A DNA stretch of 64,000 bases from Undaria pinnatifida (taxonomy: Eukaryota > Sar > Phaeophyceae > Laminariales > Alariaceae). Below are positions 33,456 through 45,246 of the stretch, piece by piece. The stretch lies in assembly GCA_012845835.1 (NCBI GenBank), contig JABAKD010000001.1, positions 6,548,476 to 6,612,475 on the forward strand, in the 5' to 3' direction. The notes beneath the pieces are model-generated. The model saw only the letters and a list, made by a program, of their open reading frames with translations. It was not told where the DNA came from and searched no databases. The number at the start of each line of letters is the position of its first letter. The stretch's first letter is position 1. The translations under genes were made by a program, and so were the position numbers.

Positions 33456-33713
33456 ATGCTCTCCATGGCGCTGTTGCTGACGGCTGCAGTGGCATGCATA
33501 CCTGGTACAAGGTTCCCCTCCGGGAAGTGCCTAAGGGAGTGGCGCAAGAACGAAACCCGAACATCCAACGTCGGACTATCTGTGGGCAAAAAAGATGTAC
33601 CTGGTGGTAGTAGAAACAATGCTCTTGTCCGCAGCTCGAGAAGCGGAGTGTGGGGAGGCGCCCTCGCGGGTACGGTTCGCTCTCTCGCCGTCGTGGTGGA
33701 GAACCGAAAATAA
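33456..33713 (+). CDS. Possible small secreted protein, 85 aa
   Basis: From an ATG at 33456 the frame begins MLSMALLLTAAVACIPG, a signal-peptide-like hydrophobic stretch, then a short basic Ser/Gly/Arg-rich tail ending VVVENRK before TAA. A minus-strand frame of 221 codons overlaps, so the strand is uncertain, and the GGCATGCATACCTGG word in the signal region recurs elsewhere. Treat as tentative. Confidence 0.2.
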   Translation: MLSMALLLTAAVACIPGTRFPSGKCLREWRKNETRTSNVGLSVGKKDVPGGSRNNALVRSSRSGVWGGALAGTVRSLAVVVENRK

Positions 33714-34128
33714 GTGGTAATCCCATCAGTACGTACGTGTCCAGCGCCAGTACTGGTGCGATGGGGACTTTTTACACGGGCGACTCTTATGCAGTAAAAG
33801 ATGCGTGGTAACAATAAAAGGAATATGTGGATTTTTAACCGGCAAAAAAACAAATCAGCAGCCAGTTGCTCCGTGCGTCGTCTTTCTATCGTGGTTTTGA
33901 TGTTTTTTCTTTGTTTCCTGTTGTTTCGTATGGAAATCAGCAATTTCAGAATACTGTAGGTACTCTTCGTGTATTGTTGAGCCAGGTATTGAACTTAACG
34001 ACAAGTAATACACGCCAGGATGGGCAATCATCCCCCTTCACCGCCAGTTCGTCGCAGAGAGTGCGCGGAATGAGGGACTGTAGGGCTTCTATTATTGTCG
34101 CTGAGACAGAGAAACCCTTTTTCATGGA

Positions 34129-35262
34129 GCATCAGCGCCTATATCCACTGCTGTTTGCTTTTTAAATTCAAGAAAACACACACTGGATTGTTTTGATCGT
34201 CGCCCGATTCAAAATCGTCCCCTCGTGGAGACGAAAGCAACTCGCCTCAGCATAGCGAGGACTCGCCACGCGTACATACATGATGTATCCTACTACTGCT
34301 GCTGTGCGGCAAGGTTGTATACGTAGCGTTGTGCTGTTCTCATGTTGTCTGGTCCCTGTCATCTGTGCTGTGAGCAAAATCTCCGACCCATAACATGATT
34401 ACCCCTCTGTTACGGACCTAAAAACACTCTGTCTATTTGGACGTAAATGTAAGGATGGGTTGGTAGATAAATTACAATCAAAAAGGTTCCTATATTACCA
34501 TCCAAATTGGCGCGATCTATGGACATGCAATGGAGATGCGCACGAAGTGGCAGCACAGGGGTATGGTGGGGTGACAAATGGCACGCTCTGATCAAAGAAT
34601 CAACAGCAGCCACACGCGCATAGAGTTGCAGGCTGCTGATGCTAGGAGGCTGGACCGCTGCTGGGCGGCAGGGTCGTAGCGTGGTGCCATCAGCGCCTTT
34701 ATCCACTGCTGTTTGCTTTTTATAGTCAAGCAAAATTACGCTGGATTGTTTTGATCGTCGTCCGATTCAAAATCGTCCCCTCGCGGAGACGAAAGCAACT
34801 CGCCTCAGCATAGCGAGGACTCGCCACGCGCATGTACATGATGTATCCCACTACTGCTGCTGTGCGGTAGGGTTGTACACGTAGCGTTGTGCCATCCTCA
34901 GGTTTGGTACCTGTCATCTGTGGCGTGAGCAAAATCTCCGACACAAAACAATACCCCTTTGGTATGTAGTACGGAAAAATACTTCCTCTTTGGACGTAAA
35001 TGTAAGGATGGGTTAGTATATCAATTATTATCAAAAAGGTTCCTATATTACCGACGAAATTGGCGCCATCTATGGACATGCAAATGAGATGCGTCCGAAG
35101 CGGCAGCACACCAGGAAGATGGGGTATGATTGGGTGACAAATGCCACGCTCCGATCAAAGAATCAGCTACTACAACAGCAGCCACACGCGCATAGAGTTG
35201 CAGGCTGCTGCTGCGAGGGGGCTGGACTGCTGCTGGGCGGCAGGATCGTAGCGTGGTGCTCT
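34129..35262. repeat. Tandem duplication, about 560-base unit
   Basis: Two adjacent copies (about 34129-34689 and 34690-35262) share CAGCGCCTWTATCCACTGC, TCAAAATCGTCCCCTCG, GCCTCAGCATAGCGAGGACT, ATGTAAGGATGGGTT and the ending CGGCAGGRTCGTAGCGTGGT. Divergence is modest, with small indels. No coding frame is supported. Confidence 0.8.
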
Positions 35263-35834
35263 GTGCAAAATGAGGGAAAGAAACGTGTACCCTCTACGAG
35301 AGCAGAAAAACCGGGTTTGCATCCAAATTTTACGTGCGTACGCGGGGATAAGGGGTGCAGAAACCCAATCCCCGCGGGGATGTTGCGGAAACCCGGGGAT
35401 TTGCCTTAAGTGTGCCCAAGACCAAAAAAGTTTAATGGCTTGCCACGCGCGACACACTGCACGGATCGCGCCCAAACCTCCAGCAACGCGAGCCCAAGGA
35501 TCGAATTGTGCCCACCCCACCCGACGTTTGGGACAAAGGTGCGAACACAAAGAGATGCGACCGAAGGAAAAAAGAAAATCACAATTATACATATACATAC
35601 ATACAGCAGTGGCATGCATACCTGGCCTATTATTGTTGCTTGTGGTAGGCATCGATAGGCACTTTTTAAAGCTTATTGTGGCCGGCAATAGGTATCGATT
35701 GACACCGTCGTTGATCTATTGTTCGGCCAATATCCAGTATCACATTGACATGTAATATCAAAACCTATCGTTGAAACCAATAACTATCGATACTTGTAGG
35801 AATTTCCAGAGCATGCCTGTTAGGGCGATGTAAT

Positions 35835-36640
35835 AAAGGATTTATAGTTTCCGCGCACAGATCGTGTTGCCCCCCCCCCCCCCACCCCCCCCGCCCCCGC
35901 ACAATCTTTTTTGTTCAAACACCCCACCTAGAATGAAAATCTGCCAGAGTAAAACACTACGTACGAGGCAGCTGATGTCCCCTTATCTTTCTAGCCATCC
36001 ATGCCGTAGCTCCAATTCATTTCCGCCCCACCCCCCCCCTCCCTGTTCCCCCGCTCCCTCTTGTTCAAATGCCCACCTAAAATCAAAATCTGCCAGAGTA
36101 ATAAACACTACTAAGCAGTTGATATCACCTCCTTACATTTCTAGCCATCCATGCCGTAGCTTCAATTAAAGCCCCCCCAACGCCCCTTCCTTCCCCACCA
36201 CCCGCACCATCGCCTAGACCTAGCACCACGCGTATAGCAAGCCCCTACATCTAATCGACCTAAAGCTGTTGGAAATCCCCTCCCCCCCCCCCCCCCCCCC
36301 AAACCCCCCCAACCCCCCAACCCCTTGGAACACTCCGCCCTCTCCTCACTGGCTGTCCGACTTACAGGATATACATGATGAACTGATGCATTCCTTGCAC
36401 AACCATCAGATTTTTCCCGTTGAAGGATTTATAGTTTCCGCGCACAGATTGAGTTCCTCCCCCCCCCTCCCCTATTGTACAAACCCAGCCCCCCACGCCC
36501 TTAAAACCTCTGCCCTCCTCTCACCGGTTATACGTCTTACAGGATACACTGGATACACTGATGCTTTTCCTTCCACAGCTGTCAGATTTTGTCCCCCTCA
36601 TAAACGGATTTTATAGTTTCCACGCAGATTGACTAACATC
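35835..36640. repeat. Direct repeats with poly-C tracts
   Basis: GGATTTATAGTTTCCGCGCA occurs at about 35838 and 36427, with a variant near 36606. TCTAGCCATCCATGCCGTAG occurs at about 35991 and 36140. Long C runs lie near 35871, 36030 and 36282. Confidence 0.6.
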
Positions 36641-36814
36641 ACCCTGTTGACCCTGGTACAAGCTACACTGTATTTCCAAGGGGAGTCGCCGACCTGTATC
36701 CTTAATAAGGACACACCCAGTAATAAGCGCGATCGGGGTATCACACACAGCTTGCCAAAAATGAGTTTCGACAAAAATCTTCGCTCTCACAGCCGGAGTG
36801 TATTTTTTTTTATA

Positions 36815-38475
36815 TGATATAGGTATCAATAGACATTTCACCAAACCTATTGTTTCGGAAAACAGGTATCGATAGACCTTTCACAAATCTATTATTTCGG
36901 ATGATAGGTATCGACAGACCTTTCACCATTTCATTGCTTAAGATGATAGGTATCGGTACGCAGACCTTTCGCCATTTTATTGTGTCAGTGTTGGAGAGCA
37001 AAGGTGCTCGAAGACAGCCCGTCTCGGTACAATAATCTAGTAGTAACTCCCGTTCGGCATTCATCGTCCACGCCGCACGCCCGTCCAGCCCAGCGGAGAA
37101 TCCCCGAATACGGCGCTGTCTATCCTTGTTGTGCCCTGAGAAGCTTAAGGTGGACAGTCTCACAAGGTGGTGATTTCTATTATGTGTGTTCGATGCGAAG
37201 CTCAAGCCTACAGCGTTTTAGAGTGACCTGTTTGTGTGCCGTTCAGTTCCTTCTGTTATACCCTGGATAATACCCTATCGAATAGGCTATTGGGCCAACA
37301 ATAGGTCGGCAATTATGAGGATCGATATCTATCGCGGGGCACAATAGCTCGGCTTCGGGGTCTATCGATAGGTATTGTAAGCAACAATAGGGTTAGGGCA
37401 GTGACCACAATAGCCTATTGTGTGACCGATATGCTCGCGAAGGTGTATATCGATAGGTGTTTGGGGCACCAACATTATTTTACAATGACTCCTGACAGGC
37501 TACCATTCGAGCAATAACCTTTTTAACGCCACCAATCAATACCTATTGGTTAAAGCGATAGGTGTGCGATGAGATCGATCGATACCTATTGCTCGACGTA
37601 TTAGGTTTTCAAGGGTATCAATCGATGCCCAATTTAATGGTTTCGCAAGGTATCCATCGATATCGCACTGACAAATTAATAGATTTACATGGGCTTCGTT
37701 CGATACCCACTGGTTGTAAATTTATACCCTATCGCTTAGAACAACATACCTATTCCGTAGTCCCTAGGCTATTGTTTGAATGAATACCTCGGATGAAAGC
37801 AATGATGTACCTTGACCTACTTCTTGCCTTTTATAACAGATTTACGATAGTACATGGTATTAATAGAAGTTCTAATCGGTAGGTTTGTGAGGATTTCATT
37901 CGACATCTGCTGCTACTGTTGAACAACAGAAACACCTCTCATTATTTTTTTTTGCGAGGGTATCAATCACACCAATTCCTCTGAACCCATTGGACATATA
38001 AATAGATATCCATCGACAATTTCACCCTCGTATTACAGGTTACACTTAAGTATCGATATTCCATACACCAACTTGCGGACAGGCCATTAGGAGTATTCAA
38101 TAGACTGTACAGGGCCTTATGCCTACTGGTCAAAGCAATATATGTATATATATATATCGATTGACAATTTCACATACCAATTGGTGAAACAATAGGTATC
38201 GATCTACCACTTCACGTACCTATTGGTCACAGCAATAGGTATCGATCGACAATGTGACATACCTGTTGTGAACATGTGTCGTGCCGATTTAGCAGAACCT
38301 ATTGGTCGAAGAAATTCGATAGACGGATTCACGCACCTATCTTGAAATCAAAAGCCTACTGCACCAATTTCTCTGGACTTCCCATACCTATCGAACGTGT
38401 CAATAGGTATCGATATGCAATACCCCAACCTATTTGAATTTCAATAGCCATCCAATAGGCTATTGTCCGGGGTGT
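36815..38475. repeat. Palindromic AATAGGTATCGAT satellite, degenerate
   Basis: ATAGGTATCGAT and its reverse complement recur many times (for example near 36868, 37361, 37578, 38195, 38236 and 38406) in units of very roughly 50 bases, with CCTATTGGTCA and a GACAATTTCAC-like word between. A few outliers lie at 35650-35790. The core can pair with itself. No gene is seen in this 1.6 kb. Confidence 0.65.
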
Positions 38476-38487
38476 GTACAGTACAGC

Positions 38488-38685
38488 AGTACACTAGTGG
38501 TGGTTCTTCTAAAGTGCCGGTAGATGTGCCGGCCGGAAACACCTGCACTACAGCGGCAAGTGGCACTACTCCGTATACTGACAGTAGCCGTTTTTTCAAT
38601 ATATGCCAACCTATTTCACGGGCACTGTGGCGGGCAATCGGCGCTACCTAACCGGCTCTATGGAGGCCTTTACCGCTGCAAACTG
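38488..38685. mobile_element. MITE-like element, family A copy 4, diverged
   Basis: Internal GATGTGCCGGCCGGAAACAC, GGCACTACTCCGTATACTG and TTTCACGGGCACTGTGGCGG match the family; the ends are decayed. Confidence 0.55.
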
Positions 38686-39196
38686 CTGTTCATTCAGGTG
38701 GTGTACTCCAATTGCATCTAGGATTGTATTCTTGTAGCTGTCGTCGCTACGCAGAACCACGGGCTCGTCGCCTGTAGATACGGGAACATCTGACTATAAT
38801 TAATGGTTCGAGCGCGTAAGCATGTAGATTCTTGTTGAAATATGTTTGTGGCCGTTTGTCTGGCCATCGCCATTGGGGTTTTGACTGCCAGCGCCGTGGT
38901 AGTACACACAGGCGTCGTGGCCTTTGCTTGTGTCGCGCGATCTAGAGTTCTACATCTCACCACGACAGTACCGTGAAGCCATGGCTTTCGTCGCCCCTTG
39001 ACCGGATGGTCAGCATGCATCATACCAGCTTTGATGTAGCTATTAATAGCGGCTGCATTACATACCTACCAGTCAGCATGAAAGTGCGCGGGAAGGATGA
39101 GGATGATGATGCAGGTAGCATGTATATATATCGCAACGCAAGATTTTTTTAGACCCAGTGCTACGTAACGCTGCCCTCTCGGCGCGCTCCAAAAAT

Positions 39197-39422
39197 TGCA
39201 GGGCTTTTCACGGGTCATGACCCGAACCGCGGGCCGGGTATATTAGGTTTCTAGACTCTCGCGGGTCGAGTCGGGTCGGGTCGGGAGGTCTCACGGGACG
39301 GTTCGGTTTGGGCCAGGAGGCTTTGAAAGTCTCACGGACTGGGTCAGGTCGGGCCGGATCGCCCTGACCCGACCCGGCCCGCGAGAACTGACCTGACCCG
39401 TGAAAAGCCCTGAAAAACTGCA
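39197..39422. mobile_element. Fold-back repeat, CCCGA family, best-bounded copy
   Basis: The left end TGCAGGGCTTTTCACGGGTC is mirrored at the right by GACCCGTGAAAAGCCC followed by TGAAAAACTGCA. Inside are CGGGTCGAGTCGGGTC, a GGGAGGTCTCACGGGAC variant and CCAGGAGGCTTTGAAAGTCT. It carries only a few CCCGA units, so it shows the family without tract expansion. The boundaries define a 226-base element. Confidence 0.7.
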
Positions 39423-40171
39423 CTATAATCTCGTGCCGTTGCTGATGCTAACGGTGCTGTGCTATCATTAATAATAGTAGTACCGCTGCTGCTTGCTGCT
39501 GCTTGCTGCTGCTACTATCAATAAATGGTACGCGACAGCACTATGAATTTGGCGGTTGAGAATTTCAGGCTCAATTTTTAAACGAAAATTAAAACATGGG
39601 TCTCTTTGGTACTGAAAATAGTGTACTCACTCTGTGTTACAGAATAATTCCAGGCTGGCCAGAAACAAGAGATTCCTAACTCTCGCCGCATACTCTTTAC
39701 TGCTGCATTATCGTATCTATCTTCTGCGGCTGCGGGTCTGTGTTGTTTGCTTGCATGCTACCCGGTACAGGTACGTACACACGAGCACGAGTGAATGTAG
39801 CGCGCCTGCTGTATGATTTATCCACGCTTGCTCGTCGGCTTGGCGTGCCAACCGCTCTCTGTAAGGCCATCACTGTGCGTACTTTTGGATGCTGTGGCAT
39901 ATTATATTGCGTTCGAGTTCGGCACAGGCGTGGACGCTGGCGCGGCCTGGACGGCATCCGCTCGCTTCTCGCTGCGACAGCACACAAGGTCTTCGTTGGC
40001 CGGGTCTGATGATGTTTTTCGCGTTGCCCAATCACCCGAACTTGCACGTACTGCTTATATTATATGCACAACATAGCTCCATTTTCAGTGGTGTTTTGTA
40101 TTCTGGGTATTTGCCGACATACTACTTTGTGCGTGATTCGCGAAATTCACCCATTCACTCTTGCATCACAA

Positions 40172-40425
40172 TTTGCAGAGCTTTTCACGGGTTTTATGGA
40201 TCCCTTCTCGGTATACCATACCATACCATACCAGTCGGATCGGGTCAGGGTGACCCGGCCCGACCCGCAATAGTTGAAAACCTCCTGAACCGACCCCGCT
40301 CGACCCGTCCCGTGAGTGACATTTCCAACACCTCCTGACCCGACCCGACTCGATCCGCGGGTGTCTGATATACCTCCTAACCTGACCCGCGGGCCGGGTC
40401 ATGACCATGAAAAAGAAGCCTTGGA
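40172..40425. mobile_element. Fold-back repeat, CCCGA family
   Basis: GCAGAGCTTTTCACGGGTTT at left and GGGTCATGACCATGAAAAAG at right, with two CCTCCTGACCC-type modules in the opposite order to the 39 kb copy. Confidence 0.55.
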
Positions 40426-41177
40426 ATGGCTGCCCTCTTTGTCGTCGCAGTGCCGAACTATGTAGCCGAGTAGCGCAGGAGGCGTTTTTGTAACTGTCAA
40501 GCTTTGTGCGCTGGTGGTCGGCTGGCGCGCGTTCAGGCAGCTCGGAAAAGGGGGGCGTTTTTTTTTCGGCGTCGTCAACGTTACCAATTAACACTCTCTC
40601 CTAGATGGCTACCGGTAGTAGATGTCAGTATCTAGACGCGTGCTACGATAAAGATAAAAGCAGCCCTTTCTGGCTAACGTATTTGATGAGTGATGAGTGA
40701 TGGGGCTCCTTAACCCGAACTCGTCGGAAATATTTTCCCTTCTTCTTTTTTTGTTTTGGTTGCTTTTGGTATCTATGCCCTCGGCTATGGATTTTTTTGT
40801 TCGTCGGGTTGCACTTTCGTTTTTTTTAAGTCAAAGGCACCTGCGGTTTTGAAGTCGAAAGCAGGGTTTGGTTTTGAGGCATGGAGGTCCTCAAGCGGTT
40901 AAGATCCTCAGAACACACATGGAACACCTCCACCATAGCATGTACCTGGTACATAATGCAATATTATTTTTATGTATATATGTCACTTTTTGTAGTCGGG
41001 CTCACCCATCCAGCCCCCCAACCATTACGGCATACACACCGTTCCTTTGCCCCCCCCCCCCCCCCCCCCACCCCACCCCCCGTTCTTTCTAGGCGATCGG
41101 CCTGAGGAACGGCGACTTTTGGCGAGCAAACGCTGCGGCTACAACTTTTGGGGAGCGAACGCTACAACTACAGGTAG
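40426..41177. other. No gene seen; upstream of PAM16
   Basis: Low-complexity sequence with a poly-C run near 41050. The PAM16 promoter probably lies here but no element can be named. Confidence 0.3.
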
Positions 41178-41277
41178 ATGGCGAGCCCATTTGCACGTAT
41201 TATCGCGCAGCTAGCGGTGGCAAGCGCGGGGATCGTGTCGAGAGCCTTCGTCTCCGCATACTCGCAGGCTGTGCACA
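41178..41277 (+). CDS. PAM16: PAM16 exon 1 (start codon)
   Basis: ATG at 41178 opens MASPFARIIAQLAV; the exon ends in VSAYSQAVH plus one base before GTGAGT at 41278. The family's conserved AY is present. Confidence 0.85.
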
Positions 41278-44200
41278 GTGAGTACCCCTAGCAGTTGGCG
41301 GTGTGTGTGAGAGGGGGGGGTGGGGGGGGGGGGGGGGGGAGGCTGTGCTCAGTGAGTACCCTAGCAGTTGGCGGTGCTTGTGGGAGCGGGGAGGGGGGGC
41401 GGGGGGTGTATGTGTGTGCGTGTAAGGGGCAAGTATCGACGTCCAAGGCTTAGCACCGCACGACGTGACTGTGCGCGGTGAATACTCCTAGCAGTTGTGG
41501 TTGACGGTGTGAGTGTCGGAGGGGCCAGCGACCATTTTGTATTTTCCGTTTTTTTCTCGGTTGTGTCACAGCCGCCTCACAGCGCTACGAACGTCATACC
41601 AGGTAGTCGTTTGGGGGTTTCTTGTATCGGCTACCGCCGTCTTGTTTCTGCTGCATGTACTTTTCGCATGCTGGGTACGTTTTTTTCATATATGTCGCGT
41701 GTCTTGTTTTTCTCTCACTACAGATGCGAGAACGGGCACTTTGGAAAGCGCAAAGGCGATGTCGAGAACGAGCAAGCTCTCCACGCTGGAGGCGATGCAG
41801 ATCCTTAACCTGCAGAAGGGAGAGATGAAGCCGGATCTCATCAAGAAGGTGCGATGTCTGTTCAGCAGTACTGCTTTGTGTACGCGTCTGCTCTACACAA
41901 GTGCCTCTGCTGGGTGGTACTTTCCCTTTTTCTGTTTGTTTCCGTCCCTTCTGTTTTCTTCGCACGGGTGTTCTCCAGCCCCCTCCCTACCTTGATATGA
42001 CTCACCTTACGGCTGTAAGCATACTACAAGTAAGTTATACTGTCAATGATAGTAGTCCAAGTCCCCGGTTAGTGATTGGTTGGCGGGGTGATACGTCTAG
42101 TTTGCGTGCGGTACTTTGCAGAGTGCCGCGTTGTTTTTCTGGCTGGTGCGTTTGTGGCTTGCAGTGAGGTTTTTATCGGGAAGGACTCGCTTTGTTCGCA
42201 CGCCGGACAGATGATCTATCCCCACTTGATTATCTAGGTATTTCAGGTAAGGCCTGTATGGTCTAGCTGATGCTGCCGGGTGGGAACCGTACGATCTACA
42301 TCTGGCAAATAGTTCCTGGGTTTGATCTGTACTCCAAAAATACAGATCCTGCTCAACATATCGTAACGGCAGCTACAGGATCTACCGTAGATGATCTAGA
42401 TCGTGATCTGTAGATGATCTAGATCGTGATCTGTAGATGATCTAGATCGTGATCTGTAGATGATCTAGATCGTGATCTCTCCGAGGGGTGATACTGTTTC
42501 TTGTTGGTTGGCTTACTATGCCCACCCGACCAAGAACTAACGTTGAAGTCAAGCCGGCTCATCACACCAGCCGTAGTCGGACGCGCGCGCCACGATGAGA
42601 GGTAGCACGTATCGGCTGTTTTGTTTCCTGCATGACGGGGCGGGGCTCCCTCACCCCTCTTGAGCCCCCAAAAAAACTCCGTATACTAACTTAAAGTAAA
42701 TTTGTAGAAAAAAAAAAGGCTTTCCAGTAGTGAATGCGTTAGCCCACAGTCGGCGGAATGTGATTTTTGTTTTGCAGTATGCTTTTCTTTGTGTATACCT
42801 AAGTCATGGGGTTGCTCATCACATAGGCACTTGTTATGTACTCAAATCAGTTTTAAGGTTCAAGGCCCAAAAGCTCCTGAAGTTAGAAGCCTCAGCCATA
42901 AAAGGGTACACCTTTTCCGGTCGCATGTGTCGTTTTGGTTTCCTTTTTTTTTTTTTTTTTTGGGGGGGGGGGGGGGAACGTATGGCCATAGACCCTCGCA
43001 TCACTACTATGCCGGGAGGGAACACGCCGGGTTTTCACCAACCAGGCAGACATTGCTTGCACCGAGCGCGAAGCGCCGTGAGGTGTTCGACGAGTCGCAC
43101 GAAGGGTGAATTGCAACCTTGAACCGCTCGTAAGACGGACGTCGGCAGCTTGCGCCTACTTTCTTGCTTACGGATGACAGCGACAAGGGGGGGGGGGGGG
43201 GTTATGGGCAAACGGTGAGATGTATCAGTGTTGTGTCATTGCCGATGAAGCATAAAAATGTGTACTAAATCGCTTAATGGAGCACCCCCAACCCTGCCTT
43301 CCTCTTTGCCCTCCGTTTTTTTGTGATCACGCCGCTGCGAACCATTGGGCTGGTGTGGGCTCTTGAACGGCTATGACGGCGGACGAACTACTATAACTGC
43401 AGAGATACGATCAGTACTTCGATGTGAGAGAATACGATGAAATCAGGGATATTCAAAGCACAAATAGTGTGGGGGGGGTTATTGCATGCATAGTCGCACA
43501 AGTAGGGGGGGAGGTGGGCAACAATTTGTGTAGTAGTATTACCAGTTGTGATCACAGCAGCAGTTGTTCGTTGCTTTCCATACCATAGCTAATTCTGTGT
43601 GTATTGTGTGTGTTGTGTCCGTCTCTGGTGGTATGTCTGTCTTAACGCCTATACAACTGGAAACCTGTTGTGGGGGGGGGAATATTTGGAATTTGTATAG
43701 GGAGAGGCTTTGGTGTTTCCAGAGGGGTTAGTCTTCCTGTGTTGGGGGAGGTACAATAATGCGAATATGGCAGGTTGGTGCGTGATTCGTTATTGTCGGA
43801 ATTCGGGTACACCTTACGACCTGATTGTATTTTTGTCTAGTAATTACGAGCGAAGAAAGAGTTCTAGAGTGAAATATTCAATGACGCACAAGATTCAGGG
43901 GCTTTGTTTTGTGCTGGATAAGCAGGAAACCCGCCTCCAACCAAAAATCTCCGATTATAGGGGGTTTTTACGATCTCCCACTTATTTCGGGTTGGAAAAA
44001 AAAAAAACGATGCTAATAGTAGTTTTGAAACCGACAAGCGTCATAACCAGGACAACCAACCCACGAACAAATCGGTTTCAGCTTTTTTTGTGCATCTCCA
44101 TTCGGGTTATATAGTATCAGTGCGCAGAATGATTATGGACCGAAAGCGCCCTAGACAAAATCCAGGGGATTCAAATATTTTCAAAGATTATAAACGCGCG

Positions 44201-45246
44201 ACCGGATTGTCGCGCAGCTTGCAAAGATGAGTATGGACCCGTATATTGATCGAACTCATCACAGCTGCCGTATTTGATTTAATTTTAAAATTTGGTTAGA
44301 AAGTGAAAAATAGGTGGTAGGAAAATAGGTATAGCCTAACTTTTCGCTGTTTTTCGTGGGTTGGGTTGGCCTTGGATGGTGACTTTTTTTTGTTTTTTCA
44401 CCTCCGGTGGATGAGGGAAAATAAAGCTTGAGCTCAGCGCACTTCCACGTATTTTAGTTCACGTTGTGTGTCAATCTAACTCAAGTGCATTCGCAACCCA
44501 GCGATAGCTGGCGTGTCGTTCGGTGACCGTGATAGCAATAGCACCAGCTGTCCTTGGATGGTGACGTTCGGCCGTTTTAATACTATTTATAGTATAATGC
44601 GCAGAAATTGGTAACACCGTAGGATTTGTTTTTGTTTTCTTCGTATGTCTTCCGCCAGCACGTACACGCACCGTTCGCGACAGTTGCAAGCAATCATTAT
44701 TTTAGTGCGAGTTCATAGCGAGAGCTACTCTATCTTAGTTATGCGGCTTACTCTTGCTGGTGTATGCTTCACTTGTCGCAGTAGTGTGGATGCGCGAGGA
44801 GTGCCTGCTATGTTGTGCTGGGTGGGGAAGGGGGGCGGTGACAGCAGAAGGCCTGAGCCACTCACACCAATCAATACCTCATTTCCCTCCCTTCCTCCTC
44901 CCTCCCTTCCTCCCTCCCTCCCTTCCCCCCTCCCTCCCTCCCTCCCTCCCTCCCTCCTTCCCTCCCTCTTTCTTTCCCGACGAACACCATCATCATTTGT
45001 ACACCTTAGATCAACGATCCCGCAAAAGGTGGCTCATTCTATCTCCAGTCTAAAGTTTTCCGAGCTAGAGAAGCGTTAGAGGAACAGCTGGCGCTGCAAG
45101 CGAAGCAAGCCGCGGACGATGCAGCGGCGCGCGCGAAGGGGAAAGCGGGGGTGGGGACGGAGGGGGGTGGGGCAGGGGCGGGGGCGGGGACGAACGGAGC
45201 GAGAGGGGGGGCGCGGAGGACCGGCGCTCGACGTCCCCGGAGATGA
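41178..45246 (+). CDS. PAM16: PAM16/TIM16 (Magmas), mitochondrial presequence translocase motor subunit
   Basis: PAM16 is a J-like protein on the matrix side of the TIM23 complex that binds PAM18 and regulates mtHsp70 during import. Exons read here are 41178-41277, 41583-41602 (uncertain), 41724-41848, 43403-43423 and 45010-45246, giving about 167 aa. The N-terminus MASPFARIIAQLAV then FVSAYSQAVH matches the family's membrane-associated start. STLEAMQILNLQKGE, RYDQYFD and NDPAKGGSFYLQSKVFRARE form the J-like domain; as in PAM16, the HPD of true J proteins is absent (NDP instead). The Ala/Gly/Arg-rich tail after LALQAKQAADD is longer than usual. Exons 3, 4 and 5 join in phase 0; the canonical exon 1-2 junction is one base out of frame, so a sequence error or another exon is possible. 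Family assignment rests on motifs read by eye. Confidence 0.9.
41265..41510 (+). repeat. Three tandem copies of the PAM16 exon 1 end plus donor
   Basis: GGCTGTGCACAGTGAGTACC is followed by CCTAGCAGTTGGCGGTG, and the pair recurs with changes at about 41340 (GCTGTGCTCAGTGAGTACCC) and 41467 (CTGTGCGCGGTGAATACTCC). Poly-G runs separate the copies. All include a donor-like GTGAGT or GTGAAT. Confidence 0.65.
41724..41848 (+). CDS. PAM16: PAM16 exon 3
   Basis: After CTCACTACAG, encodes ARTGTLESAKAMSRTSKLST and LEAMQILNLQKGEMKPDLIK plus K to a GTGCGA donor. Contains the first helix of the J-like domain. Starts in phase 1 and ends in phase 0. Confidence 0.85.
41849..43402. repeat. PAM16 intron 3 with 23-bp tandem repeat
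   Basis: Near 42372-42480 the unit GATGATCTAGATCGTGATCT plus GTA is repeated four times almost perfectly. The unit is GATC-rich and partly self-complementary. A repeat shared with 55.3 and 63.0 kb lies at about 42620-42790, and poly-G runs at 42961 and 43187. Confidence 0.7.
43403..43423 (+). CDS. PAM16: PAM16 exon 4, 21-nt microexon
   Basis: AACTGCAG precedes and GTGAGA follows 21 bases encoding RYDQYFD, the family's RYExLF position. Phase 0 on both sides joins LIKK of exon 3 to INDPAKGG of exon 5 exactly as the protein family requires. Confidence 0.85.
43424..45009. other. PAM16 intron 4
   Basis: Holds a family D copy (GCAGCTTGCAAAGATGAGTA at about 44214) and a (CCCT)n microsatellite at about 44884-44972, close to the acceptor. 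A 134-codon frame at 43710 has no support. Confidence 0.6.
45010..45246 (+). CDS. PAM16: PAM16 terminal exon
   Basis: After ACACCTTAG, encodes INDPAKGGSFYLQSKVFRAR, EALEEQLALQAKQAADD and a Gly/Ala/Arg-rich tail (GARGGARRTGARRPRR) before TGA at 45244. KGGSFYLQSKV is the family signature. Confidence 0.9.
   Translation: MNDPAKGGSFYLQSKVFRAREALEEQLALQAKQAADDAAARAKGKAGVGTEGGGAGAGAGTNGARGGARRTGARRPRR

Noticed and set aside
36815-38475. CRISPR array in the ATAGGTATCGAT region
   Set aside because: Repeats are degenerate, in both orientations and irregularly spaced, and the genome is eukaryotic.
43710-44114. 134-codon frame inside PAM16 intron 4
   Set aside because: Composition is not protein-like, no splice signals or family, and it lies in an intron defined by phase-matched exons.
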